This document shows, one piece after another, positions 7,857 through 14,771 of a stretch of 40,827 nt of DNA. Source of the DNA: a virus. A program made the position numbers and the translations under genes. A model generated the notes under the pieces. It was not told the origin of the DNA. It was given only the letters and a program-made list of their open reading frames with translations, and searched no databases. The stretch is from positions 1-40,827 of IMG/VR virus record IMGVR_UViG_3300021963_000261; one strand, 5' to 3'. Each line of letters starts with the position of its first letter. Within the stretch, counting starts at the first letter, position 1.

Positions 7857-7954
7857 AAAGCGTATCAAGACCTGGTATTCATTCAAAAAGCAAAACCTCA
7901 AACTCAAAATCCTCTAAGTTATATAAAAAAGCGTACAGAGGACAAGGTAGGTAA
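7820..7954 (+). CDS. Tiny basic protein, KSVSRPG family
   Basis: 44 residues from ATG 7820, overlapping the spanin 3' end by 37 bases in another frame. An ATG at 7772 in the same frame would add 16 hydrophobic residues that merely mirror the spanin helix, so the later start is chosen; it gives MAKQTQDIKLAVKSV and then S/K-rich sequence ending YKKAYRGQGR. The pattern LVKSVKRPG...TS-x-SKSSKxYKK...GQG is one I recall from small phage proteins. Function unknown. Confidence 0.6.
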   Translation: MAKQTQDIKLAVKSVSRPGIHSKSKTSNSKSSKLYKKAYRGQGR

Positions 7955-7985
7955 AAATATATAAAAATAAGTAATATATACAATA

Positions 7986-8005
7986 TATAATCAAATATAA
8001 TCAAA
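7986..8005. repeat. Two tandem 10-bp repeats before groEL
   Basis: TATAATCAAA occurs twice in a row (7986-7995, 7996-8005), ending seven bases before the groEL start codon. The stretch is A/T-only apart from the C of each unit. It could be a leader element that replaces a Shine-Dalgarno site or a duplicated promoter element; chance in A/T-rich DNA is also possible. Confidence 0.4.
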
Positions 8006-8012
8006 TTAAATT

Positions 8013-9557
8013 ATGTCAGACGCAATCGTTAAGAATTTAAGCTTTGGTGACGAAGCTAGAAAAAAAGTATTTGCTGGTATAGATAAACTAGCGAAGGCAG
8101 TTGGATCTACACTTGGGGCTGGTGGTCAATGCGTTTTATTAGAAGACTCTTCTGGTAAACCGGTAATCACAAAAGACGGTGTCACAGTAGCGGATTCTAT
8201 TATTTTATTGGATCCAGTAGAAAATATGGGTGCAACACTATTGAAGGAAGCAGCTAGAAAAACAGTAAGAGAAGCTGGGGACGGAACAACAACCGCAACG
8301 GTATTAGCTCATGCTATTTTGAATGAGGCTGATAAATCGCCAGAGAAAAATTCAAGAAAAATAAAAGACGGAATTGAAGCCATGTGCGATAAAGTTGTAG
8401 ATTATCTTGAAGCAAATAAAATAGATGTAGAAGGAGATATGATTGATCAAATCGCCACTATATCGACAAACAATGACGCAGACCTTGGTAAACTTGTTGG
8501 AGATGCATTTAGATCGGTAGGAAATACTGGTATTGTTATGATGGAAACTTCAACAGATTCAGAATGCAGCTTAAATATAGTAGAAGGAGTTCAATGTTAT
8601 ATGGGTTTAACTACTCCTAATTTTATCACAAATCAAAAAAATAAAACGGCTGAACTAGATAATCCTTTAGTATTATTAGTGGAGTCGGAAATAGAAAGCA
8701 TACGCCAAATACAATCTGTATTGGAGTACGTTATAAAAAATAATAAGTCTTTATTGGTTATTGCGGACATGGATCAAACTGTGTTATCCGCGTTAGCAAT
8801 GAATAAGGTAAAAGGAAATATAAAGGTTAATGTTATTAGCGCTCCGGCGTATGGTATTAACAGAAAAGAAATATTTGATGATTTAGCTTTATTAACTGGG
8901 GCAACATTAATAAATGAAGATCTAGGTGATGATTTAGATTTAATTCAACCAGAACATTTAGGGCAATGCGTAAAAAGTATTACAGGCCAAGAAGAAACTG
9001 TATTGCACGTTGGCGAATCATCAGAGGAAGTTAAAGCAATAATTGAAGAAGTAAAGGAAACATTAGCGCAGCCTAATACTCAGCCAATGGTTGTAAAATT
9101 AGAGAAACGATTAGCTAGATTGACTGCTAAAATAGCAATAGTGAAAGTTGGTGCTAATTCTGAAATAGAATTAAAAGAGAAAGCAGATAGAGTTGAGGAC
9201 GCAATTTGCGCTACTAAAGCCGCGATTAAAGAAGGGATACTTCCTGGTGGTGGAATTGCTTTATTAAACGCTTCTCATAATATAGACGCTTTTGGAGAAG
9301 GAGAAGCTATTTTGCTTGATGCAATAAGAGCTCCTTTTAGAACTATTCTAGACAATGCAGGTATTGAAAATGCCCCAATAGAAATAGTATCAAAGGTTGG
9401 ATACGGTCTTGATGTAATAACTAATCAAACCGTTAATATGGTTGATGCTGGAATTATTGATCCATTACTTGTTACAAAAAGTGCATTAAAAAATGCAGTA
9501 TCTGTAGCTACAACTATTTTATCAACTAATTGTGTAATTAATAATTTGAGAGCATAA
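8013..9557 (+). CDS. groEL: GroEL-type chaperonin (60 kDa subunit)
   Basis: 514 residues against about 545 in bacteria. Equatorial ATPase elements are present: STLGAGG near 32-38 (usually TLGPKG, so the Pro-Lys pair is replaced), ITKDGVTVA with Asp55, GDGTTTATVLA at 89-99, and RVEDAICATKAAIKEGILPGGG with Asp396, matching the catalytic Asp of E. coli GroEL (398). The C-terminus ends NCVINNLRA without a Gly-Gly-Met tail. It would form the folding chamber for phage proteins, plausibly capsid or tail proteins, with the co-chaperonin that follows directly. The gene order groEL-groES is the reverse of the common bacterial operon, and divergence is high, so it is a phage gene and not a recent host capture. 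Confidence 0.95.
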   Translation: MSDAIVKNLSFGDEARKKVFAGIDKLAKAVGSTLGAGGQCVLLEDSSGKPVITKDGVTVADSIILLDPVENMGATLLKEAARKTVREAGDGTTTATVLAHAILNEADKSPEKNSRKIKDGIEAMCDKVVDYLEANKIDVEGDMIDQIATISTNNDADLGKLVGDAFRSVGNTGIVMMETSTDSECSLNIVEGVQCYMGLTTPNFITNQKNKTAELDNPLVLLVESEIESIRQIQSVLEYVIKNNKSLLVIADMDQTVLSALAMNKVKGNIKVNVISAPAYGINRKEIFDDLALLTGATLINEDLGDDLDLIQPEHLGQCVKSITGQEETVLHVGESSEEVKAIIEEVKETLAQPNTQPMVVKLEKRLARLTAKIAIVKVGANSEIELKEKADRVEDAICATKAAIKEGILPGGGIALLNASHNIDAFGEGEAILLDAIRAPFRTILDNAGIENAPIEIVSKVGYGLDVITNQTVNMVDAGIIDPLLVTKSALKNAVSVATTILSTNCVINNLRA

Positions 9558-9817
9558 TGAAAGCAATTGGTAAAATATTAATTATAGAAAAAATAAAGGA
9601 AGGCGTTACTAAAACAAAAGGGGGAGTAATGCTAGCGGAAAGTCAAAGAGAAGACATTAGATATATCAGAGCAAAAGTATTGCATATTGGCGATGAAGTT
9701 GTTGGTGTGAAAAATGGTGATGAAATTTTTTATGATCGTCACGCTGGACACAAAATAGAAGTTGACAACAACACTTATAATGTTATTAGGCTAAACGATG
9801 TTGTAGTTGTGCTGTAA
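9557..9817 (+). CDS. groES: GroES-type co-chaperonin
   Basis: 86 residues, a little shorter than the usual 95-97. The mobile-loop region reads KEGVTKTKGGVMLAES (about 14-29); GGVML takes the place of the GGIVL tripeptide that docks on GroEL. The second half shows the expected AKVLHIGD, VKNGDEIFYD and a final YNVIRLNDVVVVL (usually MxxxDILAVxE). It starts inside the groEL stop (TAATG), so the pair is translationally coupled and probably made in a fixed ratio. It likely caps the phage GroEL or the host one. Confidence 0.88.
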   Translation: MKAIGKILIIEKIKEGVTKTKGGVMLAESQREDIRYIRAKVLHIGDEVVGVKNGDEIFYDRHAGHKIEVDNNTYNVIRLNDVVVVL

Positions 9818-10278
9818 TGAGAATAGAGGCAAAAGACATCAAAGATCTTGGGTTATTAAAACATTACAGAATAATCCGGCGTTGGGCTTGCAGAAATAAC
9901 AATCTAACTGACGCTGACTTAGAATTATTAATATATTTTGATTGCCTGGACTTTTTTACAAAACAGGATTATAAAATAGGTACATACGCATATAGTTGGG
10001 ACAATAAGCGCTGGAACAATTTGTTAAAAGAAGGGTGGATAGTAGTGTGGCGAAATAGAAACCGCACAACCCAAAAATACAACATATACAAAGTTTCATT
10101 TAAGTGTAAACAACTAATAAGTAAAATGTATCGTATAATGCTGGGTAAAGAAGATTTGCCTACAAGTAATCATAGAAATGTTATCATGAAAGGGAAGACC
10201 TACATAGACAATGTAATGATTACCGCAATAGAACACGTAAATCAAGATAAAACAAGAAATAAATATGATGAATTTTAA
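9817..10278 (+). CDS. Winged-helix-like putative DNA-binding protein
   Basis: 153 residues, basic, coupled to groES by TAATG. Residues 15-60 look like a helical bundle (LKHYRIIRRWACRNNNLTDADLELLIYFDC) and 68-95 like a wing (WNNLLKEGWIVVWRNRNRTTQKYNIYKVS). The arrangement resembles MarR-type winged helices, which I recall being assigned to similar phage proteins. The segment DLELLIYFDCLDFFT and the AYSWDNKRWN motif are characteristic of this phage family. A transcriptional regulator of late genes is plausible; a structural role cannot be excluded because the neighbours are virion or folding genes. Confidence 0.6.
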   Translation: MRIEAKDIKDLGLLKHYRIIRRWACRNNNLTDADLELLIYFDCLDFFTKQDYKIGTYAYSWDNKRWNNLLKEGWIVVWRNRNRTTQKYNIYKVSFKCKQLISKMYRIMLGKEDLPTSNHRNVIMKGKTYIDNVMITAIEHVNQDKTRNKYDEF

Positions 10279-10696
10279 CTCAATACCGGCAAGAGGAGCT
10301 ATGGCTCAGCAAAATGTAAAAAGCCCATTTGCTCCGGCTCAGCCCTCAATGCTTAATGATGCCGCTCAATTAGCGGGAGACATTACAGCAGCGGGCATAG
10401 TGGGACAGGTGATGCCTCGTCCTCAAGCACCAATCAGTCCAAAAGCTTTTTCAAATCAAGAAGCAATAAATGGAGTATTTGGTCAGCCAATGCCTGGCAC
10501 GTATAATAGGAATGTTAATAATGGACCATTGATGCAAATGACAAGCCAAGGATATGTACCTCCGGTTGATCCAACAAACGCTTCAATTCAACCAGATATA
10601 AACGCTGTAACAACAGCGCAAACAGGAGTGCCTTTAATGCCGCCTACTGGAGTACAACAACAAATTACACCAACATACGATCTTTCAAATCAATAA
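10265..10696 (+). CDS. Proline/glutamine-rich hypothetical protein
   Basis: 143 residues, starting within the end of the previous gene (14-base overlap). Sequence is low in charge and rich in P, Q, A, N and M, with repeats of the QPMPG / VMPRPQAP kind, so it is probably disordered. No membrane segment or recognised domain. It heads a run of small genes and may be a flexible virion accessory protein. Function unknown. Confidence 0.65.
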   Translation: MMNFNSIPARGAMAQQNVKSPFAPAQPSMLNDAAQLAGDITAAGIVGQVMPRPQAPISPKAFSNQEAINGVFGQPMPGTYNRNVNNGPLMQMTSQGYVPPVDPTNASIQPDINAVTTAQTGVPLMPPTGVQQQITPTYDLSNQ

Positions 10697-10698
10697 TT

Positions 10699-10917
10699 AT
10701 GAATATAAAAGCAAAACTACATCCGGTAACGGAATTTGACAAAGAAGCAAAAATGTCAGGAGTTGGAGCAAATGCTCTATGGGATGGGCCATTTGATACA
10801 ACAGGTTACCCAAAAGGCAAAGGCTCAAGTTCTGGTAAGAACGGAATCAAATTAAGACTTGATCAACCAGTGTATACTCCAGGACCAATTACACAAAAAG
10901 CTAAAGGTAGATTTTAA
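10699..10917 (+). CDS. Small hypothetical basic protein
   Basis: 72 residues, ATG two bases after the previous stop. It has MNIKAKLHPVTEFDKEAKM, then a GANALWDGPFDTTGYPKGKG segment and a K/G-rich end. No known domain. Similar composition to the other small lysine-rich proteins in the window, and possibly packaged with the virion. Function unknown. Confidence 0.6.
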   Translation: MNIKAKLHPVTEFDKEAKMSGVGANALWDGPFDTTGYPKGKGSSSGKNGIKLRLDQPVYTPGPITQKAKGRF

Positions 10918-10921
10918 TATT

Positions 10922-11317
10922 ATGTCTTTAAACTTAATTAAAAAAAATAGTAGTTCACCTTTTCATTTACAAAGAAGTATAGTTTCACAAGGAGATGAAG
11001 ACGGTGCGTATGCTAAAGGAGGTTACAATCCGCAGGCAGTTTATAATAATGATGCTGCTAATGCAGCAATGGAATCATTTAGCAAAACAATGGGTGCGGC
11101 TTTGTCTAATATGGATTTTGGTAATGGTAAGAAAGAAGACAAAGGATTAAATGAATTTAAAGACATAACTGAAAAAGCAAAAATTTCTGACGAGCTTGAA
11201 AAAAAGAAAAATCAAGAAGATAATTTAAATCGTATTGCTGAAGATTTTGATCAAGCAGATGATTATGGTACAGCTAATGCATTTTCAAGTTATTATAAAA
11301 AAAGAAGACCTATATAA
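10922..11317 (+). CDS. Hypothetical charged helical protein
   Basis: 131 residues from ATG 10922. An upstream in-frame ATG at 10859 would overlap the preceding gene by about 60 bases and add residues that mirror that gene, so the later start is preferred. The N-terminus is MSLNLIKKNSSSPFHLQRS; residues 70-115 are rich in E, K and D and probably helical or coiled-coil; the end is YYKKRRPI. No recognised family. Confidence 0.6.
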   Translation: MSLNLIKKNSSSPFHLQRSIVSQGDEDGAYAKGGYNPQAVYNNDAANAAMESFSKTMGAALSNMDFGNGKKEDKGLNEFKDITEKAKISDELEKKKNQEDNLNRIAEDFDQADDYGTANAFSSYYKKRRPI

Positions 11318-11359
11318 ATTATAAATAATAAACAACAAAAATAACTAAAACTAAAACTA

Positions 11360-11890
11360 ATGGCAAAATTCGTTTCAATCCCAACGCAAGTTACGGGACA
11401 ACCAAATATCCTGTTTAATACGGATAACATTACAACTATACTACCTCCTACGCCAGGTTTAACCACAGGAGCTGGTCTTTACGCAAAAATACTATCTGAA
11501 GACAAAGAGTTTCAAATTGCCTTTGGAGGAGTAGATGGCGCAGCTAAAAACGCTAATTCTATTGCAGGCGCCGCTATCATTAATAATGCAATCACAAGCG
11601 CTAATGCTGCTCCATTAAATTACCCTGTAGTATTCCCTTCAGTAACTATGGTTGCTGGTGCGGGTGCAACGGGTCAAACAACAATCACTGTGGCTAGTAC
11701 AGCTGGATTATCTGTTGGAATGATTGTTACGGTAGTAAGTGGATCTGGTGCTTTTGCAACTAATACTACAGTTGCTACTATTAATAGCAATGGAACACAA
11801 TTTACTGTTTCTGCAGCGCCAACAACTACGTTAGCTGGAGCAACAATTTCAGCTGCTGTATTAACTGTAACAGGTATAACTGTAGCATAA
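11360..11890 (+). CDS. Beta-rich virion-type protein with inserted module
   Basis: 176 residues. The N-terminus MAKFVSIPT...TGQPNILFNTDNIT is paralogous to the next gene (MAKYISIPT...NIPSVTFNTDLIT). Residues about 105-165 hold an extra module, TTITVASTAGLSVGMIVTVV followed by a V-x-x-I-N-S-N-G-T-x-(F/I)-T-V-S strand, which the shorter paralogue lacks. A similar module is seen at residues 197-256 of the 1386-residue tail protein at 26380. Uncharged and Ala/Thr-rich, it looks like a capsid decoration or minor virion protein. That role is inferred from composition and context. Confidence 0.6.
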   Translation: MAKFVSIPTQVTGQPNILFNTDNITTILPPTPGLTTGAGLYAKILSEDKEFQIAFGGVDGAAKNANSIAGAAIINNAITSANAAPLNYPVVFPSVTMVAGAGATGQTTITVASTAGLSVGMIVTVVSGSGAFATNTTVATINSNGTQFTVSAAPTTTLAGATISAAVLTVTGITVA

Positions 11891-11914
11891 TAATTAACAT
11901 TAAAAAATATAAAA

Positions 11915-12190
11915 ATGGCAAAATACATATCAATACCAACAACAGCGACTAATATTCCTAGCGTTACTTTCAATACAGATTTGATTACTTCAGTGGTTTA
12001 TGCAACAGCTACTACATTTGACATATGGGTTTTTGGAAAGAAATACACTTTCACAACTTCTTCAAATGGTGCTGCTTTAACCGTTGCTGCTGTTAATAAT
12101 GCAATTTTAAATGTTGCTGGCCCTCAATTAGTTCAAGTTTCAATGCCTTCCGGTGTTACAATCGCGGCAATGCCTGTAGTAGGAGCTTAA
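11915..12190 (+). CDS. Short paralogue of the preceding virion-type protein
   Basis: 91 residues, beta-rich, nearly uncharged. Residues 1-25 align with the gene at 11360, and the centre with a xxVNNAIxxxAxP segment also aligns, but it lacks the roughly 60-residue insert. The pair most likely arose by duplication followed by insertion of a module in one copy. Probably an abundant small virion protein; no catalytic motif. Confidence 0.6.
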   Translation: MAKYISIPTTATNIPSVTFNTDLITSVVYATATTFDIWVFGKKYTFTTSSNGAALTVAAVNNAILNVAGPQLVQVSMPSGVTIAAMPVVGA

Positions 12191-12200
12191 TATATAAAGT

Positions 12201-12602
12201 ATGAAAAAGATTATAGAGAAAAAGACTGGCGAAAAATACGCATCTAAAACAGCAATGGCTAAACACGAAAAAAAAGAATCAAAAGCTGAACAAATGAAAG
12301 AAATGAAAAAAGCTTCTCCAATGAAGATGAGTGTGTCTAAAAAAACAGCCTATAATATTAAAGAGGCTAGTAATCAAAAATTAAGTGCTAGTGCTAGAAA
12401 ACATTATGCAGAAAACGCTCAGGCTGCTATGAAAAACAAAAAGTCTCCAGCTCAAATGAGAGTAACAAAGAAGACTACTTACGACATTAAAGAAGCTAGC
12501 AACCAAAAGCTAAAGCCTTCTGCTAGAAAGCATTACGCTGAAAATGCACAAGCAGCAATGAAGAATAAAAAAGCTTCTGCTGTTAAAATGAAAAAGTGCT
12601 AA
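12201..12602 (+). CDS. Lysine-rich protein with duplicated 43-residue unit
   Basis: 133 residues, about a quarter Lys, no acidic cluster and no membrane segment. Residues 38-80 and 81-123 are two copies of one unit, sharing KEASNQKL and SARKHYAENAQAAMKNKK, with the start of a third unit at the end (KASAVKMKKC). The composition resembles histone H1-like or DNA-condensing proteins. Of 25 residues identical between the copies in their best-conserved part, 17 use different codons, so the copies are old and kept at the protein level. A DNA-packaging or injected DNA-binding role is inferred. Confidence 0.7.
   Translation: MKKIIEKKTGEKYASKTAMAKHEKKESKAEQMKEMKKASPMKMSVSKKTAYNIKEASNQKLSASARKHYAENAQAAMKNKKSPAQMRVTKKTTYDIKEASNQKLKPSARKHYAENAQAAMKNKKASAVKMKKC
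12312..12569 (+). repeat. Tandem 129-bp in-frame coding duplication
   Basis: Two units of 129 bp, 12312-12440 and 12441-12569, encode near-identical 43-residue segments but have diverged strongly at synonymous sites. The duplication is only obvious at the protein level. Confidence 0.75.
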
Positions 12603-12603
12603 T

Positions 12604-12918
12604 ATGGCATTTATAATGAGAGGAGCTCCGTACAATACGGACAATACGCCGATATATAGCGTAGACATGGATGACAATATTTTGGGTATGGCTCAAAATA
12701 ATGGAACTATTCTTGTAAATAAAAATGTTTCTCCATTAGAATTAAAAAAAAATAAAACTATAGAGCATGAGAAAGTCCATATAGACCAAATGAAGAGAGG
12801 AGATTTGGATTATACGGACTCTCATGTTATATGGAAGGGCAAAAAGTATTCTCGTTCTAAGATGAAGGAGGGTTCAAAAAAGTTGCCTTGGGAAGCTGAA
12901 GCTTATAAAAAGCAATAA
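12604..12918 (+). CDS. Putative small zinc metallopeptidase (HExxH)
   Basis: 104 residues. Seen: IEHEKVHIDQ with His55-Glu56-x-x-His59, and downstream LPWEAEAYKK with Glu97 and Glu99, either of which could be the third zinc ligand of a gluzincin-type site. The protein is short, with little beyond the active-site region (minimal metallopeptidase), and no signal peptide, so it would act in the cytoplasm or in the particle. Surrounding genes are small virion-type proteins; prohead or protein maturation is one possibility. HExxH alone can occur by chance, but the spacing to WEAEA supports it. Confidence 0.6.
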   Translation: MAFIMRGAPYNTDNTPIYSVDMDDNILGMAQNNGTILVNKNVSPLELKKNKTIEHEKVHIDQMKRGDLDYTDSHVIWKGKKYSRSKMKEGSKKLPWEAEAYKKQ

Positions 12919-12928
12919 ACTTGCGTAA

Positions 12929-12958
12929 TAATAATATTATATAAATCTAATATTATTA
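12929..12958. repeat. Perfect 11-bp inverted repeat abutting a start codon
   Basis: TAATAATATTA (12929-12939) pairs with TAATATTATTA (12948-12958) around an 8-base loop. It consists only of A and T and ends two bases before ATG 12961. As RNA it would put a weak hairpin directly on the initiation region; as DNA it could be a binding site. There is no T-run suited to a terminator. Confidence 0.5.
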
Positions 12959-12960
12959 CT

Positions 12961-13323
12961 ATGAAAAAATTTATTTTAATTTTACTGCTTACAGTTTCAT
13001 TTTCATTTGGACAAACAAAAATTTCATACTTTGAAGGGTTTTGGAAGCCAACAGGTAATACTTATGTAAATGTATCTTTTTGGTTAGATAAAAACAATGA
13101 TATTCAAACAGAAAAATACGACACCAGAGATGGAGAAGTATTAAGTGTTTTGTCTATTAAAAACTCAGGAGAGGAATTAACCGTTGAAACACTTTGTGAA
13201 TCAACAAAATGGTACTCCGTATCAGTATATTCAATTGATAAATATACAAAAATGTTAAAATGTTCCACAACTAATATTCTTGGAACATACGAATCATATT
13301 ACGAAAAAACAATTAAACAATAA
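12961..13323 (+). CDS. Secreted hypothetical protein
   Basis: 120 residues. The first 18 residues (MKKFILILLLTVSFSFG) are a classic Sec signal peptide with cleavage expected before Gln18, a style very common in Bacteroidota. The mature part is beta-rich with alternating polar and hydrophobic residues and one pair of cysteines about 50 residues apart (ETLCEST and MLKCSTT). It would be delivered to the periplasm of the infected cell. Superinfection exclusion, lysis control or a host-like accessory function are all open; I do not recognise the family. Confidence 0.7.
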   Translation: MKKFILILLLTVSFSFGQTKISYFEGFWKPTGNTYVNVSFWLDKNNDIQTEKYDTRDGEVLSVLSIKNSGEELTVETLCESTKWYSVSVYSIDKYTKMLKCSTTNILGTYESYYEKTIKQ

Positions 13324-13328
13324 AAAAC

Positions 13329-13757
13329 ATGGCTTATATTCAAAAACCAGGAAGAGGTAATAGTCCAAAAACAGGAAATGGTTTACCAAGTGCTTTTAAA
13401 CAAATAGACGGCGGAGGAGAAGAAAAACCCGAAATTGTAACTAAAGCATCTGAAAAGATACATAAAGAATTAAATGCTAATCCAGTTGGAAAAGGCGAAC
13501 AGTTTCAAACTACATATGATCCGGAAGCTGGGTTTAAAGGTAAAGCAGCAAACATTAAAAATGTTATAGCGGGGGATTATATGCACCGAGTTCAGGGTGG
13601 AAAAACTGTTGCTAGTGTTAAGAAAGATTCTAGAGAAGCTAAGAATTTTATTAAAGAAACAGAGAAACAAATAACTGATCTAAACGTTAGAAGAGGAAAT
13701 AAAGCTAGTTATCTTAATGACCGTAAAGCTTCTGCTAATATGAATTATAATAAATAA
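13329..13757 (+). CDS. Hypothetical charged protein
   Basis: 142 residues, basic, hydrophilic, largely disordered in the N-terminal 50 (PGRGNSPKTGNGLP...GGGEEKPE) and helical near 95-125 (REAKNFIKETEKQITDLNVRR). No membrane segment or known motif. It begins five bases after the previous stop and ends three bases before the next gene, so it belongs to the same transcript. Function unknown. Confidence 0.65.
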   Translation: MAYIQKPGRGNSPKTGNGLPSAFKQIDGGGEEKPEIVTKASEKIHKELNANPVGKGEQFQTTYDPEAGFKGKAANIKNVIAGDYMHRVQGGKTVASVKKDSREAKNFIKETEKQITDLNVRRGNKASYLNDRKASANMNYNK

Positions 13758-13760
13758 ATT

Positions 13761-14072
13761 ATGGGACAATTTGGTAATCAACCGGATTTTGGAACACAGG
13801 CAATATCACTAGTTCCTCAAGGGGATCCTGATGCGGGATACGATACAGGGTTTTTTATAAATCCTCCATGTGCTTTATATGTTGGCACTGGTGGAGATAT
13901 TCTTGTTAATGTAGTAGGAGGTGATTTAAACGATAACACTTTTGATGGGCAAAGTACACTTTTTAAAAATGTGCAAAGCGGTACATTTATGCCCGTAATG
14001 GTTTCATATGTATGGGCTGATTTTGCTGGTGATCCAGTTACAACCGCGTCTGACATAGTAGGTCTATACTAA
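13761..14072 (+). CDS. Head-spike-base-like (RCAP_Rcc01079 type) virion protein
   Basis: 103 residues, compact and beta-rich. The pattern ALYVGTGGDILVNVVGG, then a T-x-F-x-N-V-x-x-GTFMPV, then TTASDIVGLY at the end matches the small proteins I know as spike base proteins of the Rhodobacter gene transfer agent type and of many marine phages. It is expected on the capsid surface as a support for head spikes or fibres. It overlaps the following gene by TAATG, so the two are probably made together. Confidence 0.6.
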   Translation: MGQFGNQPDFGTQAISLVPQGDPDAGYDTGFFINPPCALYVGTGGDILVNVVGGDLNDNTFDGQSTLFKNVQSGTFMPVMVSYVWADFAGDPVTTASDIVGLY

Positions 14073-14359
14073 TGGGCTGGGGAGTTGGAATGGGTATTGG
14101 CTGGAGTACAACGCCTGGCTCAAGTGGGTTATTTTTAATAAGAAGTTGTGATGGAGTAACTGCAAATGTTTACTTAGAAGGGGGAGGAGGGGAATTTGTA
14201 CCTCCTGCGAAAGCATATTTAGATCCGGAACGTACAATACCGTTTTATCCTGAGAATGCAACAATATGGAATTTACCAGAATTAATAAATATAGAGGGCG
14301 GATATAATATAGCGCCTACTGGAGAAATAAAAGTCCCATTAAAGGTTTGCCCTATATAA
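14072..14359 (+). CDS. Hypothetical glycine-rich virion-type protein
   Basis: 95 residues, translationally coupled to the spike-base-like gene. The first 15 residues (MGWGVGMGIGWSTTP) are unusually rich in G, W and M; the middle has LIRSCDGVTANVYLEGGG and the rest is beta-like with many prolines. Two cysteines (in RSCDG and near the end, VCPI). Its coupling suggests a partner of the spike-base-like protein, for instance a head-fibre part; that is inference. Confidence 0.55.
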   Translation: MGWGVGMGIGWSTTPGSSGLFLIRSCDGVTANVYLEGGGGEFVPPAKAYLDPERTIPFYPENATIWNLPELINIEGGYNIAPTGEIKVPLKVCPI

Positions 14360-14380
14360 TAAACAATAATATAATATAAA

Positions 14381-14743
14381 ATGACAACAGAAGAGATAGC
14401 AGGAAAGTTAGCTTTCTTTCACGAACAAATCCACTTGATACATTGGCAAACAAGAAGTTTTGCCGAGCATAAAGCTACGGGTTCATTCTACGAATTCTTA
14501 CAAGACTTTAAAGATGATGTAGTGGAAAAATTAATGGGTTACACCGGTAAAAGAATTCAATCAATGAAGATTGAATTAATTGGTAATAAAGCCGACGCAA
14601 TGGATGTTGCTGATAAAGTAATGGCCTTCTCGAAAGAATTGGAATCATTTGGGGAATCTAAAGGATACGGAGACATATGTAATATGGCTCAAGCATTATC
14701 AGGAGAAACAGCAAAGTTAAAATATCTTTTAACATTGGCATAA
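14381..14743 (+). CDS. Dps/ferritin-like protein (DUF5856-like)
   Basis: 120 residues, all helical. Residues 10-60 resemble the first helices of Dps: LIHWQTRSFAEHKATGSFYE, then FKDDVVEKLMGY. His21 of the HW pair, His30 and Asp45-x3-Glu49 echo ferroxidase-site residues, but the spacing is not that of canonical Dps, so iron oxidation is doubtful. DUF5856 proteins of this kind occur in T4-like and marine phages with unknown function. Possible roles are DNA protection or a virion part. Confidence 0.6.
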   Translation: MTTEEIAGKLAFFHEQIHLIHWQTRSFAEHKATGSFYEFLQDFKDDVVEKLMGYTGKRIQSMKIELIGNKADAMDVADKVMAFSKELESFGESKGYGDICNMAQALSGETAKLKYLLTLA

Positions 14744-14771
14744 TAAATAAATAACAATTAAATTTAATCAG

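Noticed and set aside
7772-7954. Longer start (ATG 7772) for the 44-residue basic protein
   Set aside because: The added residues are the spanin membrane helix read in another frame; the ATG at 7820 gives the family-like N-terminus.
10859-11317. Longer start (ATG 10859) for the protein at 10922
   Set aside because: It would overlap the preceding gene by about 60 bases, and the ATG at 10922 gives normal spacing of four bases after the previous stop.
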